DNA from: an uncultured Halomonas sp.
GTDB lineage: Bacteria > Pseudomonadota > Gammaproteobacteria > Pseudomonadales > Halomonadaceae
DNA length: 64,000 nucleotides
Assembly (NCBI RefSeq): GCF_947500835.1
Contig: NZ_CANMTQ010000009.1
Location: 164,288 to 228,287 of the forward strand
Reading direction: 5' to 3'
The notes under the pieces are model-generated. The model searched no databases. It saw only the letters and a list, made by a program, of their open reading frames with translations, and was not told where the DNA came from. A program made the position numbers and the translations under genes. This document shows, in pieces, positions 24,374-34,199 of this stretch. Numbering within the stretch: position 1 is the first letter of the stretch; every line of letters begins with the position of its first letter.

Positions 24374-27211
24374 TTAGTTCCTCTCGTCTTGATTGCTTAT
24401 CCCTTGAACGGGATGCGCTGGCTCGTTCGTTGCCAGTGGCAACAACAGCCAGAACGTGGCGCCCTGATCGATCACCGATCGAAAGCCGATCGATCCATGC
24501 ATTTGCTCGATAAACTGTTTGGAGATAGCCAGCCCCAATCCTGTGCCGCCTTGATGGCGGGTATCGTCTGCCTTGGCCTGGGCAAAATGCTGGAAAACCT
24601 TGGGATGGAACTCGCTGGGGATGCCAGGGCCCTGATCGATGACATCGATCCACACATGATCGTCTTCGACTCGGTAGCACACTCGAACGAGACCGCCACG
24701 AGGCGAGAACTTGATGGCGTTGGACAACAGGTTGGACATCACCTGGCCGAAACGCAGGCTATCGATCTCGATGAAGGCTTGCCTTTCGCCGACCAGTTCG
24801 AGCCGAACGCCATATTGCGCCGCATAGCCAAGATTGATGGAGACAGCCTCTTCCAGAAGCGGACGCAGCTCGTGCCTGCGCATGTCGAAGACCATCTTGT
24901 CGGCATCGAGCTTTTCCCAGTCAAGCAGATCGTTGACCAGTTGCCCCAGACGCTCGGCATTGCGCTGGGCAAGGGTAAGCATCTCGATCATGGCGGGAGG
25001 CGCTGCGCCTACTGCACCCGCATTGATCAGATCCAGCGCCCCCTTGATGGAGGTCAATGGCGTACGCAGCTCATGACTGACGACCGCCACGAACTCTCGC
25101 TTCAACTGCTCGAGCTTGCGCTGCTCGGTGATATCCTGAATCTGGGCCACGAAATACTGAGGCTCGCCGGCGGAATCGCTCACCAGCACGACCGACAAGA
25201 ATCCCCAGAGTATGTCGCCTGCTTTCGTTATATAGCGCTTTTCCGATTGATAGTGCGTGATAGCGCCGCTGACCAGCTTTTGCAGCGCATCCAGGTCCTG
25301 AACCAGATCGTCCGGATGGGTCAGCGTCTGAAAGTCCGTGATCAGCAACTCGTCTCGAGCGTAGTTCAGCATGGCGCAGAGCGCGCCATTGACCTCGAGA
25401 AACTCGCCCTGAAGGGATACCAGGGCCATGCCCTGCTGAGTATTTTCGAAGGCGCCGCGAAACTGGGATTCGCTGATCTGCAGCGCTTCTTCCATGGTCT
25501 GCAGCTGGCTTCGATCGATGGCGACCCCCAGGTAGCCGGTAATGTTACCCACGGCGTCATGAATCGCGCTGACCACCAGACGCACCTTGCAGTGACTTCC
25601 GTCACGGCAAACATAGGTCCAATCGCGGCTCTCGTTGAACCCCCGACTCGGATTGGCGGTCAGTGCCGCAAAGCCTTTGATGGGTTCGCCGAACGTTCGC
25701 GAGAGTTCGGCGGCGCGCTGATTGATTTCGTCCCCATGGTGAAAGTCCAGCGCCGTGAAACGGCCAACGACTTCCTCGGCAAAATAGTCCAACAGCCCTT
25801 CGGCGCCGGAGTTGAACAGCGTGATTGTCCCCTCGAGATCCGTTGCGATGATGGCGACTTCCGTCGAGGCATCGATCACCGCCTGTAGATGGGTGCGGAC
25901 CTCGGCGCTCTCTTGCTCGGCTTGTTTGCGAGCGGTAATGTCCATATGGGTGCCGGCCATGGCCAGCGGCTTGCCGTTGACGTCCCATTCGACCAGACGT
26001 CCCCGGTCGTGTACCCACACCCACTGTCCATTCTTGTGTTTCATGCGGTACTGAATATCGTAGGCCGGTAGCTCACCGCTGAGATGCCGCCTGCACATGA
26101 GCATGGACAGAGCGAGGTCCTCCGGATGGGCCAGGGAGATCCAGGTCTCGACCGTGGTGGGTTCAAGCTCTTCCAAGGAGTAGCCCACGATCTCCGCCCA
26201 GCGGTCGTTGAAGCAGGTGACCCCGGTCTGTACGTTCCACTCCCAGGTACCCGCCTGGGTGCCCTGCAGAATCAGCTCCAACCGCCGACGCGCTTCAAGC
26301 AGTGTCCGCTCTACCTGGCGTTTCTCGGTGATGTCGTGCATGGCCACGACCGCACCGGCTCTTACTCCCTTCGGGGAGTGGAAGACCTGCCCATTGCAGA
26401 GCACATGTCGTGGCGCTTGATCGATCGTCTTGATGCAGATTTCCTGATCGCGCACCCATTCACCGTTCCAGGCGCGCTTGAGCGGGATTCGCTCTTCGGC
26501 GAGCGGAGTTTCGCCATCCGCTTCGTATAAATTGAACTGACCGGACCACTCATCGGGCATGGAATAGGAAGGATCGCTGGTGTGCCAGGCTCTGGCCTGC
26601 AGATTGAACAGGCTTAACTCACCGTTGACGTTGCTGGCAACGACCCCCTCCGGCAGTGCCTCGAGAAGGCTGTCGAGCATTGCGTGGCTCGCTTGGGCGA
26701 TGCGTTTTTCGGCGTGGGTTTCGAGCAGCCTTGTCGCAAGGCTCGCCAGCTCTTTCAGCGCTTGACGCTGCCTGTCATCGAGTCGTCTTGGGATATGGTC
26801 GATGACGCATAGTGTGCCGAGCCGACAGCCAGAAGCGACGGTCAGCGGCATTCCAGCATAAAAACGGATATGGGGCTCACCCAGGACGAAAGGGTTATCC
26901 ATGAAGCGTGGATCGCAGTAAGTATCCACTACCTCCATGAGGCTTCCGCCTTTGATGGCATGGGCGCAAAAAGCCTGATCACGGGGCGTTTCCCGCACCT
27001 CTAGCCCTACCTGGCTCTTGAACCGCTGACGCTTCTCGTCCACCAGGGAAATCAGCGCAATGGGCGCCTCGCAGATCAGCGCCGCCAGGCGCGTGATCGT
27101 ATCGAAGCTTTCGTCGGCCTTGGTATCGAGAATGCCGTATTCATGAAGGGTTGCCAGCCGCGCGGATTCGCCTTCGGTGTCGCCAACCTTTTGTTCGAGT
27201 ACCTGCATCAT
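24374..27211 (-). CDS. GAF-PAS(4) sensor histidine kinase
   Basis: Soluble sensor kinase of 945 residues with no membrane segment. Domains in order: GAF (about 15-170; QAFCAHAI, LGTLCVID), four PAS units with PAC tails (about 175-700; the second, WEWNVQTG and MKHKNGQWVWVHDRGR, is clearest), HisKA with phospho-His in VVSHELRTPLTS, and HATPase_c with SNLLSNAIKFSPRG, DQGPGIP and GGTGLGLAIS. No receiver domain is attached. AGGAGATCCTGC precedes the tandem ATG. The cytoplasmic GAF/PAS input suggests redox, light or small-molecule sensing, but the ligand cannot be read. Confidence 0.93.
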   Translation of the reverse strand: MMQVLEQKVGDTEGESARLATLHEYGILDTKADESFDTITRLAALICEAPIALISLVDEKRQRFKSQVGLEVRETPRDQAFCAHAIKGGSLMEVVDTYCDPRFMDNPFVLGEPHIRFYAGMPLTVASGCRLGTLCVIDHIPRRLDDRQRQALKELASLATRLLETHAEKRIAQASHAMLDSLLEALPEGVVASNVNGELSLFNLQARAWHTSDPSYSMPDEWSGQFNLYEADGETPLAEERIPLKRAWNGEWVRDQEICIKTIDQAPRHVLCNGQVFHSPKGVRAGAVVAMHDITEKRQVERTLLEARRRLELILQGTQAGTWEWNVQTGVTCFNDRWAEIVGYSLEELEPTTVETWISLAHPEDLALSMLMCRRHLSGELPAYDIQYRMKHKNGQWVWVHDRGRLVEWDVNGKPLAMAGTHMDITARKQAEQESAEVRTHLQAVIDASTEVAIIATDLEGTITLFNSGAEGLLDYFAEEVVGRFTALDFHHGDEINQRAAELSRTFGEPIKGFAALTANPSRGFNESRDWTYVCRDGSHCKVRLVVSAIHDAVGNITGYLGVAIDRSQLQTMEEALQISESQFRGAFENTQQGMALVSLQGEFLEVNGALCAMLNYARDELLITDFQTLTHPDDLVQDLDALQKLVSGAITHYQSEKRYITKAGDILWGFLSVVLVSDSAGEPQYFVAQIQDITEQRKLEQLKREFVAVVSHELRTPLTSIKGALDLINAGAVGAAPPAMIEMLTLAQRNAERLGQLVNDLLDWEKLDADKMVFDMRRHELRPLLEEAVSINLGYAAQYGVRLELVGERQAFIEIDSLRFGQVMSNLLSNAIKFSPRGGLVRVCYRVEDDHVWIDVIDQGPGIPSEFHPKVFQHFAQAKADDTRHQGGTGLGLAISKQFIEQMHGSIGFRSVIDQGATFWLLLPLATNEPAHPVQGISNQDERN

Positions 27212-27340
27212 GCAGGATCTCCTACATATAAGCCTTATTAATCAGACTTATCGGTCGAGCGGCATAAAAGCTGAAGTGTTTATTACAAAACTTTCACACA
27301 GGAAAGTGACGATGCGGGAGTATGGATAACAATCGAACGT

Positions 27341-29143
27341 CTATACCGGCTCGGCGTGCTCGACCATCAGCTGCAGCGACTCCCTGCCCTTCCAGCGATT
27401 ACGGGACAACTTGTAGGCACAGCGCACTCGCGTGCCCAGATCAATGCTTGGCGCTTCGCCAGGGGATAGCGCGCGAAACCAGATCGCTCGGGTAGTGATG
27501 CCGGCACTCGAAAGCTCCAGCATCAGGTGGGCGCCATCGGCCCCCACGACTCTCAAATTCTCCACGAGAAACTCTCCTTCGAATAGCGGCGCATCAAATT
27601 CGCGACCGTAAGGCGCCAGGCCTTCGAGCTCATCCAGCGTATTCAGCGATAGCTGCTGGGTCCGCAATTCGCCGTCTGTGAAGATACAGGGATAGAGTCT
27701 TCGGTCGCCAAGCTGCTCATTCACCGCCCGACGCAGCGCCTCCCGAAAAGTATCAAACGCTTCCTTTGGCACGCCGATGCCCGCCGCACCGCGATGCCCG
27801 CCGAAACGCGGCAGTGCCTGAGGAGCCAGTTCATGGGCACGTTGCAGGGCGTCACGCAGATGCAGCCCTTCGATGGAGCGCCCGGAGCCGGTCAGCATGC
27901 CAGGTTGAGATGCCGGGGTCAGTACGAAGGCCGGTCGACCGAAGGCCTGCACCAATCGCGAGGCAACGATGCCCTGCACGCCGGCATGCCCGTCCTCGAG
28001 AAATACCACCAGAACCTGTTCCCCCCGGGCCAGGTCATCCATGGCCAGGGCGCGAGCGGTGTCGGCCATGTCCAGCTCGATCGCCTTGCGGGACTGGTTG
28101 TCCTGATCAAGTACCTCGAGATGTGTTCGGGCGCTGGCTTCGTCCGCGGCAAGCATGAAGTGCAGCGCGGCATAGGGATCATCGAGCCGGGACCGCGCAT
28201 TGATGCGCGGCCCCATCTGAAACGCCAGGGTTTCCGCATCGAAGGGCACGCTGTCGGCCCCCAGCCGCTCCGCCATGGCCCTCCAGCAAGCGGCCTCCAT
28301 ACGGTTGATCAGCGTAAGCCCCTGGGTGACCACGGCGCGGTTGATGGCGCTACCTCCCAGGGAGACACAATCCGCCACGGTGCCAAGCGCCACGTAGGAG
28401 AGCCAGGGCGAAAGCTTAGGTGTCGAGGATGACAGCACGCCGAGTTCGATCAGCACGGCCCGGGCCAGTGACATGACCAGCCAGGCCACCATGCAACCGG
28501 CGATGGTGGCATCCGGGAAGTCGCAGTCGCTGCGAGTCGGGTTGACTGTGGCATAGGCGGAGAGCGGCGGCCCTTCCAAGGGCAGCGCGTGGTGATCGGT
28601 GACGATGACGTCGATGCCCGCCTTTCGCAGACGCGCAATGCGCGGCTCATCCGAGGAGCCGCAATCCGCGGTGATCACCAGGCTGGGGCGCGGCGACAGC
28701 GCCAGGGTGCGTTCCACCAGCGGCAGGCTGATGCCATAGCCATCATTGATGCGATGTCCGATCAGGCTGTGCAGCTTGTGGGAAGGCACGCCAAACAGCT
28801 CGTTGAGGGTACGCAGAATCACCACATGGGAGGTAATGCCGTCCACATCGTAATCCGTGAGGATGCCGATATGCTCGCCTTCGGTGACGGCCCGGGCGAT
28901 GCGCTCGGCGCTGCGGCGAGCGTCCGCCAGCTTCTCGGGATGCTCGAGGTTGCGCAGGCTGGGCGAGACGAGCGGTGCAAGCTCGCCGGTATAACCACTC
29001 AATCGTCCGGCCAGGATGCGCGCCTGCAGCTCAGAAAGACCTGACTCCAAAGCGCGCTGATACAGCGCTTCGTCCCGGGGGCGCGGCTGGATGCGACGGC
29101 GTACTTCCTCGCTCAAGGCGCGTTCGACGACGCCGTGGGTCAC
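27341..29143 (-). CDS. recJ: Single-stranded-DNA-specific exonuclease RecJ
   Basis: 5'-3' exonuclease on single-stranded DNA in recombination and mismatch repair. 600 residues. DHH-superfamily motifs are in order: TDYDVDGITS (motif I, with Val where Ala is usual), TADCGSS, TDHHALP (the DHH triad) and the DHHA1-type GGHRGAAGIG. A C-terminal OB-like domain follows. The start is GTG (29141-29143), overlapping the thrC stop as GTGA, so it is translationally coupled to thrC. Confidence 0.97.
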   Translation of the reverse strand: MTHGVVERALSEEVRRRIQPRPRDEALYQRALESGLSELQARILAGRLSGYTGELAPLVSPSLRNLEHPEKLADARRSAERIARAVTEGEHIGILTDYDVDGITSHVVILRTLNELFGVPSHKLHSLIGHRINDGYGISLPLVERTLALSPRPSLVITADCGSSDEPRIARLRKAGIDVIVTDHHALPLEGPPLSAYATVNPTRSDCDFPDATIAGCMVAWLVMSLARAVLIELGVLSSSTPKLSPWLSYVALGTVADCVSLGGSAINRAVVTQGLTLINRMEAACWRAMAERLGADSVPFDAETLAFQMGPRINARSRLDDPYAALHFMLAADEASARTHLEVLDQDNQSRKAIELDMADTARALAMDDLARGEQVLVVFLEDGHAGVQGIVASRLVQAFGRPAFVLTPASQPGMLTGSGRSIEGLHLRDALQRAHELAPQALPRFGGHRGAAGIGVPKEAFDTFREALRRAVNEQLGDRRLYPCIFTDGELRTQQLSLNTLDELEGLAPYGREFDAPLFEGEFLVENLRVVGADGAHLMLELSSAGITTRAIWFRALSPGEAPSIDLGTRVRCAYKLSRNRWKGRESLQLMVEHAEPV

Positions 29144-30540
29144 CTGCCCCCCTGGCGGCGATGCTCGGCGACAAACTTCTGCACAGCGGCCAGTTCCGCC
29201 GGCAGCACGCTATAACGCTCCTCGCGTTCGAGCAGATCGTCCATATGGGCCGGCAATGGCACTCCGGGAAAGCCCGCCTTGACCACCGCCTCGGCAAACT
29301 TGGCCGGATGGGCCGTCGCCAGGGTCACCATCGGAATCGCCCTGTCGCCATGGCATACCTCGGCGGCGCGATAGCCAGTGGCGGTATGCGGATCGAGCAG
29401 TTCCTTGGTGCGATGATGCACCTCCCGGATCACCTCGAGAATCGTGGCATCGTCGACGCTATGGCTGGTAAATCGCTCTCGCAGCTTGCCTAACGGCGCC
29501 TCGGCCAAGGCAGTCGGCTCCTGCTGGAAACGCTCGAGCAGTTCTCGCACCGCGTCACCGTCCTGGTCGTAGGCGTCGAACAGCAATCGCTCGAAGTTCG
29601 AAGACACCACGATATCCATGGAAGGCGCCAGGGTGGCCTCGAGATCCCGCTTGGAGAAATCGTTGTCGGCCAATGTTCGATGCAGAATGTCGTTGGCATT
29701 GGTGGCGATGACGAACTGCCTGACCGGCAAGCCCATCTTGTAGGCCATGTAGCCGGCAAAGACGTTGCCGAAATTGGCCGAGGGAACGCAGAAGCTCACT
29801 TCGCGCTGAGGGGCGCCAAGGGCCACGCCGGCGGCGACGTAATAGACGATCTGGGCCATGATGCGCGCCCAGTTGATGGAATTGACCGCCACCAGCCGCG
29901 TGCCATTCAAGAAGGTTTGGTCCGCGAAGCTGGCCTTGACCATGGCCTGGGCGTCGTCAAAGTTACCTTCGATGGCGATATTGAAGACGTTGTCCGCCAG
30001 CACCGAGGTCATCTGGCGTCGCTGCACCTCGGAAACCCGATTGTGCGGGTGAAGAATGAAGATATCGAGATTGTAGCAGTGTCGGCAGCCTTCGATGGCC
30101 GCGGAGCCGGTATCCCCGGAGGTGGCCCCCATGATCACCGCCCGCTCGCCGCTTTTTTTCAGGAAATGATCGAGAATTCGCCCGAGTAGCTGCAGGGCGA
30201 CATCCTTGAAGGCAAGGGTCGGGCCATGAAACAGCTCGAGTAAAAAATGGTTGCTATCGAGCTGATTGAGAGGCACCACCGCGTCGTGGCTGAAGGTCGC
30301 ATAGGCGTCACGAACGATGTCGCGGAAAGTATCGTCGTCGATCTCGCCATTGACGAAGGGCTTCATCACCCGAAAGGCAATCTCGGCGTAGGAAAGCCCT
30401 GCCATGGCGGATAGCTCGTCCCGGGAAAACTGTGGCACGCTTTCCGGTACGTAGAGGCCGCCGTCACTGGCCATGCCGGTGAGCACAACTTCTTCGAAAC
30501 TCAGTGCCGGCGCCTGCCCGCGAGTGCTGATATAGCGCAT
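29140..30540 (-). CDS. thrC: Threonine synthase
   Basis: Converts O-phosphohomoserine to threonine with pyridoxal phosphate. 466 residues, of the longer class typical of Pseudomonas and yeast. It begins MRYISTRGQAPALSFEEVV; the PLP lysine lies in LFHGPTLAFKDVALQ, and the phosphate-binding region is GATSGDTGSAAIEG. It follows hom with a 3-base gap and overlaps recJ, forming a hom-thrC-recJ unit. Threonine synthesis from homoserine would still need homoserine kinase, which is not in this window. Confidence 0.97.
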   Translation of the reverse strand: MRYISTRGQAPALSFEEVVLTGMASDGGLYVPESVPQFSRDELSAMAGLSYAEIAFRVMKPFVNGEIDDDTFRDIVRDAYATFSHDAVVPLNQLDSNHFLLELFHGPTLAFKDVALQLLGRILDHFLKKSGERAVIMGATSGDTGSAAIEGCRHCYNLDIFILHPHNRVSEVQRRQMTSVLADNVFNIAIEGNFDDAQAMVKASFADQTFLNGTRLVAVNSINWARIMAQIVYYVAAGVALGAPQREVSFCVPSANFGNVFAGYMAYKMGLPVRQFVIATNANDILHRTLADNDFSKRDLEATLAPSMDIVVSSNFERLLFDAYDQDGDAVRELLERFQQEPTALAEAPLGKLRERFTSHSVDDATILEVIREVHHRTKELLDPHTATGYRAAEVCHGDRAIPMVTLATAHPAKFAEAVVKAGFPGVPLPAHMDDLLEREERYSVLPAELAAVQKFVAEHRRQGGR

Positions 30541-30543
30541 GGT

Positions 30544-31860
30544 CTATTCCTGCTCGTCCAAGGATTCGACGCGGATGCGGGTCACCGAGCCTGCTACATC
30601 CACCAGCGCCTCGAGCTGACGAATCGCCTCGTTCATGTTTCTTTCCTGGGTGCGATGGGTCAGCAGGATGATCGGCACCAGCTCGCCCTCGGTAGCCTCT
30701 TTCTGGATGATCGCCTCTATGGAGATGCCTTGCTCGGCGAGAATCGTTGCGACTCGGGCCAGTACGCCGGGGCGATCCACTGCCAGCAGGCGTAGATAGT
30801 AGGCGGTAACGATGTCTTCCATGGGCATGATCGGCAGCCCTTCGTCACCTTCGAGAATGCCACCGAAGGCCAGATAGGGAACGCGATCATGATGAGCCGT
30901 GTTGGTATTACGGGCCACGTCGAGCAGATCCGCGACCACCGCGGAAGCGGTGGGCTCCGCGCCGGCGCCAGCGCCGTAATAGAGGGTGGGGCCCACCGCA
31001 TCCCCCATGATCGCAATGGCGTTCTTGACGCCATGCACGCTGGCCAGCAGACGCTGCTTGGGAATTAGCGTGGGATGCACCCGCAATTCGAGCCCCTTGT
31101 CGGTGCGCTTGGAGATACCCAGATGCTTGATGATATAGCCAAGATTGTCCGCCTGTTCGACATCGTCGGCGGTAATCCGGGCAATGCCCTCGGTGTAGGC
31201 CTTATCGAACTGCAATGGCACGCCGTAGGCGATTGAAGCGAGAATTGTGAGCTTGTGAGCCGCGTCGATGCCTTCGACATCAAAGGTCGGGTCCGATTCC
31301 GCATAGCCCAGGGCCTGGGCCTCGGCGAGCACGTCCTCGAACGCGCGACCTTCGTCCCGCATGTGGGTCAAAATATAGTTGCCGGTGCCGTTGATGATGC
31401 CTGCCAGCCATTGAATGCGGTTGGCACCCAGGCCTTCACGCAATGACTTGATGACCGGAATGCCCCCCGCCACAGCCGCTTCGAAGGCAACGATCACGCC
31501 TTTTTCGTGAGCCGCTTCGAATATTTCGTTACCGTAGACCGCAATCAGCGCCTTGTTGGCGGTGACCACGTGCTTGCCATGCTCGATGGCAGTCAGCACC
31601 AGCTCCCGGGCCACATCGTAACCGCCGATCAACTCGACCAGCACATCGATATCAGGATTGCGGGCAACTTCGAAGATGTCCTCGGTGACGCTGACCCCGG
31701 TAGTATCACAGTCGGGATTTGGACGCCGCGCGCCAACCTGTTCAACGACAATGGGGCGCCCCGTCCGACGAATGATGTCATCGGCATTGCGCGTCAACAC
31801 GTTGAAGGTGCCACCGCCGACCGTACCTAGCCCACAGATCCCAACTCTTACCGGTTTCAA
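30544..31860 (-). CDS. hom: Homoserine dehydrogenase
   Basis: Reduces aspartate semialdehyde to homoserine at the branch to threonine and methionine. 438 residues, stand-alone (not fused to aspartokinase). It has an N-terminal Rossmann motif (VGICGLGTVGGGTFNVL), a catalytic region with GGIPVIKSLREGLGANRI and NGTGNYILT, and a C-terminal ACT domain (YLRLLAVDRPGVLARVATIL) that usually binds threonine for feedback inhibition. First gene of the hom-thrC-recJ unit. Confidence 0.98.
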   Translation of the reverse strand: MKPVRVGICGLGTVGGGTFNVLTRNADDIIRRTGRPIVVEQVGARRPNPDCDTTGVSVTEDIFEVARNPDIDVLVELIGGYDVARELVLTAIEHGKHVVTANKALIAVYGNEIFEAAHEKGVIVAFEAAVAGGIPVIKSLREGLGANRIQWLAGIINGTGNYILTHMRDEGRAFEDVLAEAQALGYAESDPTFDVEGIDAAHKLTILASIAYGVPLQFDKAYTEGIARITADDVEQADNLGYIIKHLGISKRTDKGLELRVHPTLIPKQRLLASVHGVKNAIAIMGDAVGPTLYYGAGAGAEPTASAVVADLLDVARNTNTAHHDRVPYLAFGGILEGDEGLPIMPMEDIVTAYYLRLLAVDRPGVLARVATILAEQGISIEAIIQKEATEGELVPIILLTHRTQERNMNEAIRQLEALVDVAGSVTRIRVESLDEQE

Positions 31861-31944
31861 CGTCGTACTCCTTTCTTTTGTATGTCTTGCACTATTCTTT
31901 TGAATGGCAAGCGTTTGTATGTCTGGCGTCGTCCGTTACTCGAT

Positions 31945-32682
31945 CTACCCCTCTATATCCAGCATTTTCCCCAGCTGGTCAGCGGGTACATAGCCAGGAA
32001 TCATGCGTCCATCAGGCAATACGATGGCTGGGGTTCCCTGTACGCCCAACTCCCGCCCAAGATGATACTGGTCGGCAACGGGATTGTCGCAATCCGCATC
32101 AACATCCAGGGTCTCACCACGCTTGATGGCGCTCATCGCCTCAGAGGGGTTGGGCGCACACCATACTTGGGCCATGAGGCGTGCGCCCTCTGACTTGAGG
32201 CCGCTGCGTGGAAACGCCAGATACTCTACCGCGATACCCATGTCGTTCAAGCGCGGCACTTCCTCATGAAGCTTACGGCAATAAGGACAGGTTACGTCGG
32301 TAAATATCTCGAGGGTGGCCTTGGGTGGTTTTTCACCACGGAAGATCACCTTGTCTTTTTGGGGTACCTTGGCCAGCTGCTCGACGCGAACCTGGTCTTG
32401 CGCCTGCTGGGTCAAGTTGACCAGACCCTGCTCCCCATTGGCGAACAGATCGCCGACGACGAAATGCTTGCCTTCGCTATCGCTGTAGAGCGTCTCGCCG
32501 CTTTCCAGGCGCACTTCGAGGATACCCTCCAAAGGCGTTTGCTTGACGGACTTTACCGGCACTGTCTTGCCGTTGATCGTCAAGCCTTGTTGCAATGCCT
32601 GAGTATCCGTCTCGGCCAGCGCCATGTTCATGCCGGCAACCATCAGCAGTGCGCCCATCAGCGTCTTGCAAAATCGTCTCAT
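31945..32682 (-). CDS. dsbC: Periplasmic disulfide isomerase DsbC
   Basis: Isomerises wrong disulfides in the periplasm and is kept reduced by DsbD. 245 residues. The signal peptide (LMGALLMVAGMNMALAE) is followed by an N-terminal dimerisation domain and a thioredoxin-like domain with active site CPYC (FTDVTCPYCRKLHEE) and the cis-Pro loop GVQGTPAIVLPDG. GAGGTTGAGTA precedes the ATG. It lies 3 bases after xerD and 84 before hom, the same order as in Pseudomonas. Confidence 0.96.
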   Translation of the reverse strand: MRRFCKTLMGALLMVAGMNMALAETDTQALQQGLTINGKTVPVKSVKQTPLEGILEVRLESGETLYSDSEGKHFVVGDLFANGEQGLVNLTQQAQDQVRVEQLAKVPQKDKVIFRGEKPPKATLEIFTDVTCPYCRKLHEEVPRLNDMGIAVEYLAFPRSGLKSEGARLMAQVWCAPNPSEAMSAIKRGETLDVDADCDNPVADQYHLGRELGVQGTPAIVLPDGRMIPGYVPADQLGKMLDIEG

Positions 32683-32685
32683 TAC

Positions 32686-33588
32686 TCAACCTCGGGGATG
32701 ATGTTCGGCGTGCAGCGCCTCCAGGCGCGCTTGAGCCACGTGAGTATAAATCTGTGTGGTCGACAGGTCACTGTGGCCAAGCAGCAACTGAACGACACGT
32801 AGATTAGCGCCATGATTGAGCAAATGGGTAGCGAAGGCATGGCGCAAGGTATGCGGCGACAACGGTTTGTCGATAGCCGCCAACTGTGCGTAGTGCTTGA
32901 TTCGATGCCAGAACGTCTGACGCGTCATGAAGCCATCCTGGCGGCCGGGAAACAAGGGCAAGCGGCGAATGTCCGTCATCAGCTCGCTGCGGCCACCGCG
33001 TAGATAGCGTTCTATCCAGAGCTGCGCCTCTTCGCCCAAAGGCACCAGCCTCTCCTTGTCACCCTTGCCCAGCACTCGCACCACGCCTTGGCGCAGATTG
33101 ACACTATCCACTCGCAAGCGGATCAACTCCGTGACCCGCAGACCACAGCCATACAGCACCTCCAGCATGGCACGGTCGCGAAGCCCCAGTGCCGTGCCGG
33201 TATCCGGCGCTATCAATAGGCGTTCCACTTCCTCTTCATCGAGAGTATCAGGCAGTGTCGCCTTGAATCGAGGCAGGCGCACCTCGTTGAGCGGATCGCT
33301 GTCGAGCGTGCCTTGCGCCAGCAGCCAGCGATAGAAACCGCGCAGTGTGGATAGCAAACGCGCATTGCTACGCAGCTTGTAGCCCTCTTCACGCCGAACA
33401 TCCAACCAGTCCGGCAGGGCATCGCTCCCCGGCTCCAGCAACGGGCGCTCAAGCGTTGTCAAATGACGCCGCCAAGCCTCCAGATCATGGCGATAGCTCG
33501 CCAAGGTATGCTCGCTGGCGCCACGCTCCAGCCAAAGCGCATCCAGAAAGGCATCGATCAGATCGTTATCGCATTGCGGCTTGTTCAT
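32686..33588 (-). CDS. xerD: Site-specific tyrosine recombinase XerD
   Basis: Resolves chromosome dimers at dif together with XerC and FtsK. 300 residues. An N-terminal SAM-like core-binding domain (LWLERGASEHTLASYRHDLEAW) precedes the catalytic domain: Arg in YGCGLRVTELI, Lys in LGKGDKERLVPL, HTLRHAFATH, LLGHSDLSTTQ and the nucleophile in IYTHV. Location beside dsbC rather than dapF favours XerD over XerC. The Shine-Dalgarno is weak. dsbC follows directly. Confidence 0.96.
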   Translation of the reverse strand: MNKPQCDNDLIDAFLDALWLERGASEHTLASYRHDLEAWRRHLTTLERPLLEPGSDALPDWLDVRREEGYKLRSNARLLSTLRGFYRWLLAQGTLDSDPLNEVRLPRFKATLPDTLDEEEVERLLIAPDTGTALGLRDRAMLEVLYGCGLRVTELIRLRVDSVNLRQGVVRVLGKGDKERLVPLGEEAQLWIERYLRGGRSELMTDIRRLPLFPGRQDGFMTRQTFWHRIKHYAQLAAIDKPLSPHTLRHAFATHLLNHGANLRVVQLLLGHSDLSTTQIYTHVAQARLEALHAEHHPRG

Positions 33589-33612
33589 GAGATTACTGAT
33601 AAACCTTGCCTA

Positions 33613-33662
33613 GAGACAACGAAACCCCGCACCGCAAAATTGCGGTAGCGGGGTTTCGTCTC
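33613..33662 (-). terminator. Terminator hairpin after rplS
   Basis: CGAAACCCCGC (33620-33630) pairs with GCGGGGTTTCG (33648-33658), and the inside continues as ACCGCAA/TTGCGGT with one bulged base. The long GC stem lies between rplS and xerD and probably ends the rpsP-rplS transcript. The T-tract is short. Confidence 0.7.
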
Positions 33663-33680
33663 GCTGGACAACCGAACGAT

Positions 33681-34037
33681 TTAGCCCAGCTTTTCCTTGA
33701 TACGTGCAGACTTGCCGCTGCGCTCGCGAAGATAGTACAGCTTGGCTTGGCGCACGTCACCGCGACGCTTGACGTCAATGGCGGCCACCACGGGGCTGTA
33801 GGTCTGGAAGGTACGCTCGACGCCTACACCGTGAGAAATCTTGCGCACGGTGAAAGCGGAGTTCAGACCGCGACTGCGCTTGCCGATTACCACGCCTTCA
33901 AAGGCCTGAAGACGCTCGCGGCTGCCTTCGACGACCTTGACTTGAACGACCACGGTGTCGCCCGGGGAAAAGGTCGGGATGGTCTTTTCCATCTGCTCGG
34001 CTTCGAGCGCCTGGATCACCTTGTTCTTGCCACTCAT
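33681..34037 (-). CDS. rplS: 50S ribosomal protein L19
   Basis: Large-subunit protein at the 30S-50S interface. 118 residues starting [15 protein letters not shown], with the family segment [26 protein letters not shown] and the C-terminal [23 protein letters not shown]. The ATG at 34037 has AAGGAG upstream; the longer frame from 34148 is not translated sense. It is the last gene of rpsP-rimM-trmD-rplS, separated from trmD by 162 bases. Confidence 0.98.
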   Translation of the reverse strand: MSGKNKVIQALEAEQMEKTIPTFSPGDTVVVQVKVVEGSRERLQAFEGVVIGKRSRGLNSAFTVRKISHGVGVERTFQTYSPVVAAIDVKRRGDVRQAKLYYLRERSGKSARIKEKLG

Positions 34038-34199
34038 GTTACGACTCCTTGACTGATATTGACCACGCGGCATGCTCTCGAAAGACAATGCTTTGAAGCA
34101 GTACCGTTTGGCATGTGATCCCGGCGCCCAATGACGCGGGAACGACAATATGGGTGACGCGCAGCGCTTCCAAGAAGTCGAATCGGTATCGATCCGAGG

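Noticed and set aside
24290..25888. 532-codon open frame on the plus strand opposite the sensor kinase
   Set aside because: It is antisense to a gene with complete PAS, HisKA and HATPase motifs; its own translation has no recognisable domain. Long antisense frames are common in GC-rich DNA.
31861..31944. Threonine attenuator or riboswitch before hom
   Set aside because: hom is on the minus strand, so this is its upstream region, but it has no run of Thr codons or stable stem-loop/terminator pair.
32686..33588. Tyrosine recombinase as evidence of a mobile element
   Set aside because: Length, motifs and position next to dsbC identify the chromosomal XerD, not an integrase.
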